From contig JAASTM010000103.1 in the NCBI GenBank assembly GCA_021767325.1, positions 1 to 7,345 on the forward strand: a stretch of 7,345 nucleotides of DNA, written 5' to 3'. Positions 5,090 to 7,345 of the stretch are shown here, piece by piece (the first letter of the stretch is position 1; every line of letters begins with the position of its first letter). This stretch comes from Spirochaetales bacterium. Its GTDB lineage: Bacteria > Spirochaetota > Spirochaetia > DSM-16054 > Sediminispirochaetaceae. Made by a program: the position numbers and the translations under genes. The notes below the pieces were generated by a model that saw only the letters and a list, made by a program, of their open reading frames with translations, made no database searches and was not told where the DNA came from.

Positions 5090-6775
5090 CTACTCCCGCG
5101 TCAACTTTCGATACTTTACCCGATGCGGTGTTTCGGCTTCCGCGCCCAAACGTCGGCGGCGATCCTCCTCATATTCGGTATAGTTTCCATAGAACCAACG
5201 TACTGAACTATCCCCTTCAAAGGCAAGTATATGCGTAGCAATTCTGTCCAGGAACCACCGATCGTGCGAGATGACCATCACACATCCGGCGAATTCGAGT
5301 AGCCCGTCTTCTAATGCCCGCATAGTATTAACATCCAGGTCGTTGGTCGGTTCGTCCAGCAGGAGGCAGTTGGCCCCGCTTTTGAGCATCATCGCCAGTT
5401 GAACCCGGTTACGCTCACCGCCGGAGAGAACCCCGACCTTCTTCTGCTGATCAGCTCCCAGAAAATTGAATCTCGAAACGTATCCGCGTGAGTTCATAGT
5501 ACGCTTGCCGAGCTGTATCTCCTCCTTCCCCTCAGAGATCATCTCCCACACACTCTTCTCCGGATCGAGGGCCTCGCGCATCTGGTCTACATGCCCCAGT
5601 TTTACAGTTTCTCCAACCGTGAGAGTGCCGCTGTCGGGATTTTCTTTTCCGGTAACCATTCTGAACAAGGTGGTTTTACCGGCACCGTTCGGTCCGATAA
5701 TACCCACGATAGCCCCCGGAGGAACCGAAAAGCTAAGATCCTCCACCAGAAGGCGGTCGTCGTACCCCTTTTTGACTTTATCGGCCTCGATTACAATATC
5801 ACCGAGCCGCGGCCCCGGCGGGATAAAAATCTGCAGCTCGCTCTGGCGCTGCTCTTGGTTCTGTGAAAGCAGTTCTTCATATGAGTTTATTCGGGCTTTG
5901 CTCTTGGCCTGACGTCCCTTGGGAGCCATCCGTATCCACTCCAGCTCCCGGCTGAGGGTTTTCTGCCGCTCGGTCTCACGCTTTTCCTCCAACTCGAGGC
6001 GCTGCCGCTTCTGCTCCAGCCAGGACGAATAGTTGCCGCGGTAGGGAATACCCTGCCCCATGTCCAGTTCCAGTATCCAGCCGGCGACATTATCGAGAAA
6101 ATACCGGTCGTGGGTAACTGCGATAACCGTACCGGAGTACTGCTGAAGATGGTGTTCCAGCCACTCCACCGATTCGGCATCCAGATGGTTGGTCGGCTCA
6201 TCGAGCAGCAGAATATCGGGCTGCTGCAACAGCAGGCGAACCAGGGCTACCCGGCGGCGCTCACCTCCGGAGAGGTTATCGACCACCTGATCTTCCGGCG
6301 GACAGCGCAGGGCGTCCATTGCCAGCTGCAGACGGGAATCGAGGTTCCAGGCATCCATCTCATCGAGTTTCTCCTGCACCTCGCCCTGCCGTTCGAGCAG
6401 CTTCTCCATTTCATCCGGCTCCATCGGCTCGGCGAATTTTTCGTTGATTTTATCGTACTCCGCCAGGAGTTCGACCGTCTCCTTAGCCCCCTCCTCCACG
6501 ATCTGCCGTACGGTTTTACCGGCCTCGAGATGGGGCTCCTGTTCCAGAAATCCGACCGAGTGTCCGGGAGAAAGAACCGCCTCACCCTCGAACTGAGTAT
6601 CTACACCGGCCATGATCCGCAGGAGAGAACTTTTTCCGGCCCCGTTCAGCCCCAGTACGCCGATTTTGGCTCCGTAGAAATATGAAAGGGAGATGTCTTT
6701 GAGTACCGCACGCTTCCCGTGGTACTTGCTCACCCTCATCATAGAGTAAATGACCTTTTTATCGCCTTCTGCCAT
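5090..6775 (-). CDS. ettA: Energy-dependent translational throttle protein EttA (ABC-F ATPase)
   Basis: Soluble ABC-F ATPase of 561 residues that binds the ribosomal E site and gates the first elongation steps according to the ATP/ADP ratio. First ATPase domain: Walker A GLNGAGKS (42-49), an arm insertion between about 95 and 140, signature LSGGE (168-172), Walker B LLLDEP (189-194), His222. The interdomain linker begins with the EttA hallmark GQGIPYRGNYSSWLEQK (240-256) and is highly charged (about 242-322). Second domain: GPNGAGKT (361-368), LSGGE (450-454), LLLDEP (471-476), His504. Length and the GIPY...WLEQK motif separate it from Uup, YheS and antibiotic-resistance ABC-F proteins. AAGGA precedes the ATG by about 6 nt, and a sigma-70-type promoter lies at 6801-6828. 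The sugar kinase follows 4 bp after the stop. Confidence 0.96.
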   Translation of the reverse strand: MAEGDKKVIYSMMRVSKYHGKRAVLKDISLSYFYGAKIGVLGLNGAGKSSLLRIMAGVDTQFEGEAVLSPGHSVGFLEQEPHLEAGKTVRQIVEEGAKETVELLAEYDKINEKFAEPMEPDEMEKLLERQGEVQEKLDEMDAWNLDSRLQLAMDALRCPPEDQVVDNLSGGERRRVALVRLLLQQPDILLLDEPTNHLDAESVEWLEHHLQQYSGTVIAVTHDRYFLDNVAGWILELDMGQGIPYRGNYSSWLEQKRQRLELEEKRETERQKTLSRELEWIRMAPKGRQAKSKARINSYEELLSQNQEQRQSELQIFIPPGPRLGDIVIEADKVKKGYDDRLLVEDLSFSVPPGAIVGIIGPNGAGKTTLFRMVTGKENPDSGTLTVGETVKLGHVDQMREALDPEKSVWEMISEGKEEIQLGKRTMNSRGYVSRFNFLGADQQKKVGVLSGGERNRVQLAMMLKSGANCLLLDEPTNDLDVNTMRALEDGLLEFAGCVMVISHDRWFLDRIATHILAFEGDSSVRWFYGNYTEYEEDRRRRLGAEAETPHRVKYRKLTRE

Positions 6776-6800
6776 AGTTATTCCTTGTGTATTTTTCTGT

Positions 6801-6828
6801 AGTGTATTTGCGTACTGAAAATTGTCAA
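6801..6828 (-). promoter_or_regulatory. Sigma-70-type promoter for ettA and the sugar kinase
   Basis: On the minus strand a perfect TTGACA (6823-6828) is followed by 16 bp and TACACT (6801-6806, four of six). The start would be near 6794, about 19 nt before the ettA ATG, leaving a short leader that carries the Shine-Dalgarno AAGGA. It separates ettA from the Fe-S gene pair upstream. Confidence 0.6.
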
Positions 6829-6832
6829 GCCG

Positions 6833-6855
6833 GCCGGATTCAGTTGAGTTCCGGC
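6833..6855 (-). terminator. GC-rich hairpin after the DUF59 gene (possible terminator)
   Basis: GCCGGA and TCCGGC form a 6-bp stem with an 11-base loop, 4 bp beyond the stop codon of the DUF59 gene. On the minus strand it is followed by CGGCTTGACAATTTT, so the only T-rich stretch is late and overlaps the ettA promoter. It may end the suf transcript inefficiently. Confidence 0.35.
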
Positions 6856-6859
6856 GGTT

Positions 6860-7168
6860 TTAGTCGAAAATCCCCATAGCCCACTTTACTTCTTCATTAG
6901 CCATGGTCCTGGGATCCCATGGCGGGCTGAACACCCACTCCAGTTCTACATCCGGAATATGGGAATCGGCCAGGAGTGTGTTTTTTACATTTTCACCGAT
7001 AGTCGGACCGATCGGGCACATGGGAGTGGTCAGAGTCATTTTTACATGTACTGTCCACTCCTCGTCCTGATAGATTTCATAGATAAGCCCCATATCCACT
7101 ATGGAGAAACCGATTTCAGGGTCTTCAACCGGCTGTACTTTTTCTAAAAGCTCCTCTTTGCTGTACAT
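6860..7168 (-). CDS. DUF59/MIP18-family Fe-S cluster assembly factor (SufT/PaaD-like)
   Basis: A 102-aa single-domain protein. DPEIGFSIVDMGLIYEI (16-32) with Asp25 and MTLTTPMCP (44-52) with Cys51 are the conserved core of the DUF59 (MIP18) family, whose members help mature or deliver Fe-S clusters. The C-terminal WVFSPPWDPRTMANEEVKWAMGI (78-100) is the usual ending of bacterial SufT-like members. GGAG about 8 nt before the ATG supports the start. The sufU stop is 4 bp upstream, so the gene belongs to the suf operon. The alternative, a PaaD subunit of phenylacetyl-CoA oxygenase, is unlikely because no paa genes are present and the neighbour is sufU. Confidence 0.9.
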   Translation of the reverse strand: MYSKEELLEKVQPVEDPEIGFSIVDMGLIYEIYQDEEWTVHVKMTLTTPMCPIGPTIGENVKNTLLADSHIPDVELEWVFSPPWDPRTMANEEVKWAMGIFD

Positions 7169-7172
7169 TTCT

Positions 7173-7345
7173 TCACTCCTCGCCTTCGGAGCCCTGGTTC
7201 TCAGCCGGCGCAGCCTGCCCGGCGCTTTCCTGAGATTCTTTTAACATCTGTTCGGCAGTGTTCCAGACCAACAGGGCGCATTTGATGCGAACAGGATACT
7301 GCTTTACGCCGGACATTGCTTCGAGATCGGCGATGTCATCGGGCA
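7173..7345 (-). CDS. sufU: SufU-type Fe-S cluster assembly scaffold/sulfur acceptor, C-terminal part (runs off the right edge)
   Basis: Only the last 57 codons are visible. MSGVKQYPVRIKCALLVWNTAEQML matches the end of SufU/IscU-like proteins, where the Cys in RIKCALL is the third conserved Zn/Fe-S ligand. SufU receives sulfur from the cysteine desulfurase SufS and passes it to SufBCD. After this motif comes an unusual tail of about 23 residues rich in Ala, Gln, Glu and Ser and ending GSEGEE; family members usually stop soon after the helix that contains Trp. The rest of the gene, and probably sufBCDS, lie beyond the edge. The DUF59 gene follows 4 bp after the stop. Confidence 0.88.
   Translation of the reverse strand, partial: PDDIADLEAMSGVKQYPVRIKCALLVWNTAEQMLKESQESAGQAAPAENQGSEGEE

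Noticed and set aside
6110..6685. Plus-strand ORF of 191 codons opposite ettA.
   Set aside because: It lies wholly within the first ATPase domain of ettA on the other strand. The open frame is a by-product of ettA codon usage.

Overview
The window is an ordinary chromosomal segment of a free-living bacterium, with eight recognisable housekeeping or accessory genes, one small unknown gene and one leader ORF. I see no phage, transposon, CRISPR, rRNA or tRNA. Spirochaetota is the best guess for the organism. This rests on a lipoprotein-type ApbE homologue beside a Gx-family membrane protein, an HPr ending in FPPRK, and a SufU/DUF59 pair. It is a family-level impression, not a demonstrated assignment.

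Layout. 1-348 (-) is the N-terminal part of an acetolactate synthase large subunit (ilvB), cut by the window edge. Upstream of it, 349-540 is an untranslated leader rich in complementary segments. 541-744 (-) is a 67-codon ORF dense in Ile and Leu codons, with its own Shine-Dalgarno and a good promoter at 788-816. Together these look like an amino-acid-sensing attenuation system for branched-chain amino acid synthesis. 873-3342 (-) is a three-gene cluster transcribed leftwards: an ApbE-family lipoprotein (2230-3342), a 78-aa unknown protein that overlaps its end by 71 bp (2064-2300), and a 393-aa Gx/ECF-type membrane protein (873-2054). A divergent intergenic region of 138 bp separates this cluster from a rightward pair: HPr (3481-3756) and a small cupin (3793-4137). 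The HPr promoter sits so close to the ATG that the mRNA may be leaderless. Convergent to the pair is a leftward two-gene unit, ettA (5090-6775) and a PfkB-family sugar kinase (4156-5085), spaced by 4 bp, with a promoter at 6801-6828. The right end, 6860-7345 (-), carries a DUF59/MIP18 Fe-S assembly factor and the C-terminus of sufU, again 4 bp apart; the rest of the suf operon probably lies beyond the edge.

How the genes fit together. The right end serves Fe-S cluster assembly. EttA links cellular energy state to translation, and its downstream partner phosphorylates a sugar. HPr is the phosphate carrier of PTS or PTS-like regulation and keeps both His15 and Ser46. The ApbE-like/Gx cluster suggests flavin or other small-molecule handling at the cell envelope, but the ApbE protein has lost several residues needed for flavin transfer. 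The most interesting regulatory object is the ilv leader. Its peptide has 15 Ile and 10 Leu codons (five of the Leu codons are CTA), and a downstream RNA segment can pair in two mutually exclusive ways, next to an anti-Shine-Dalgarno sequence facing the ilvB start.
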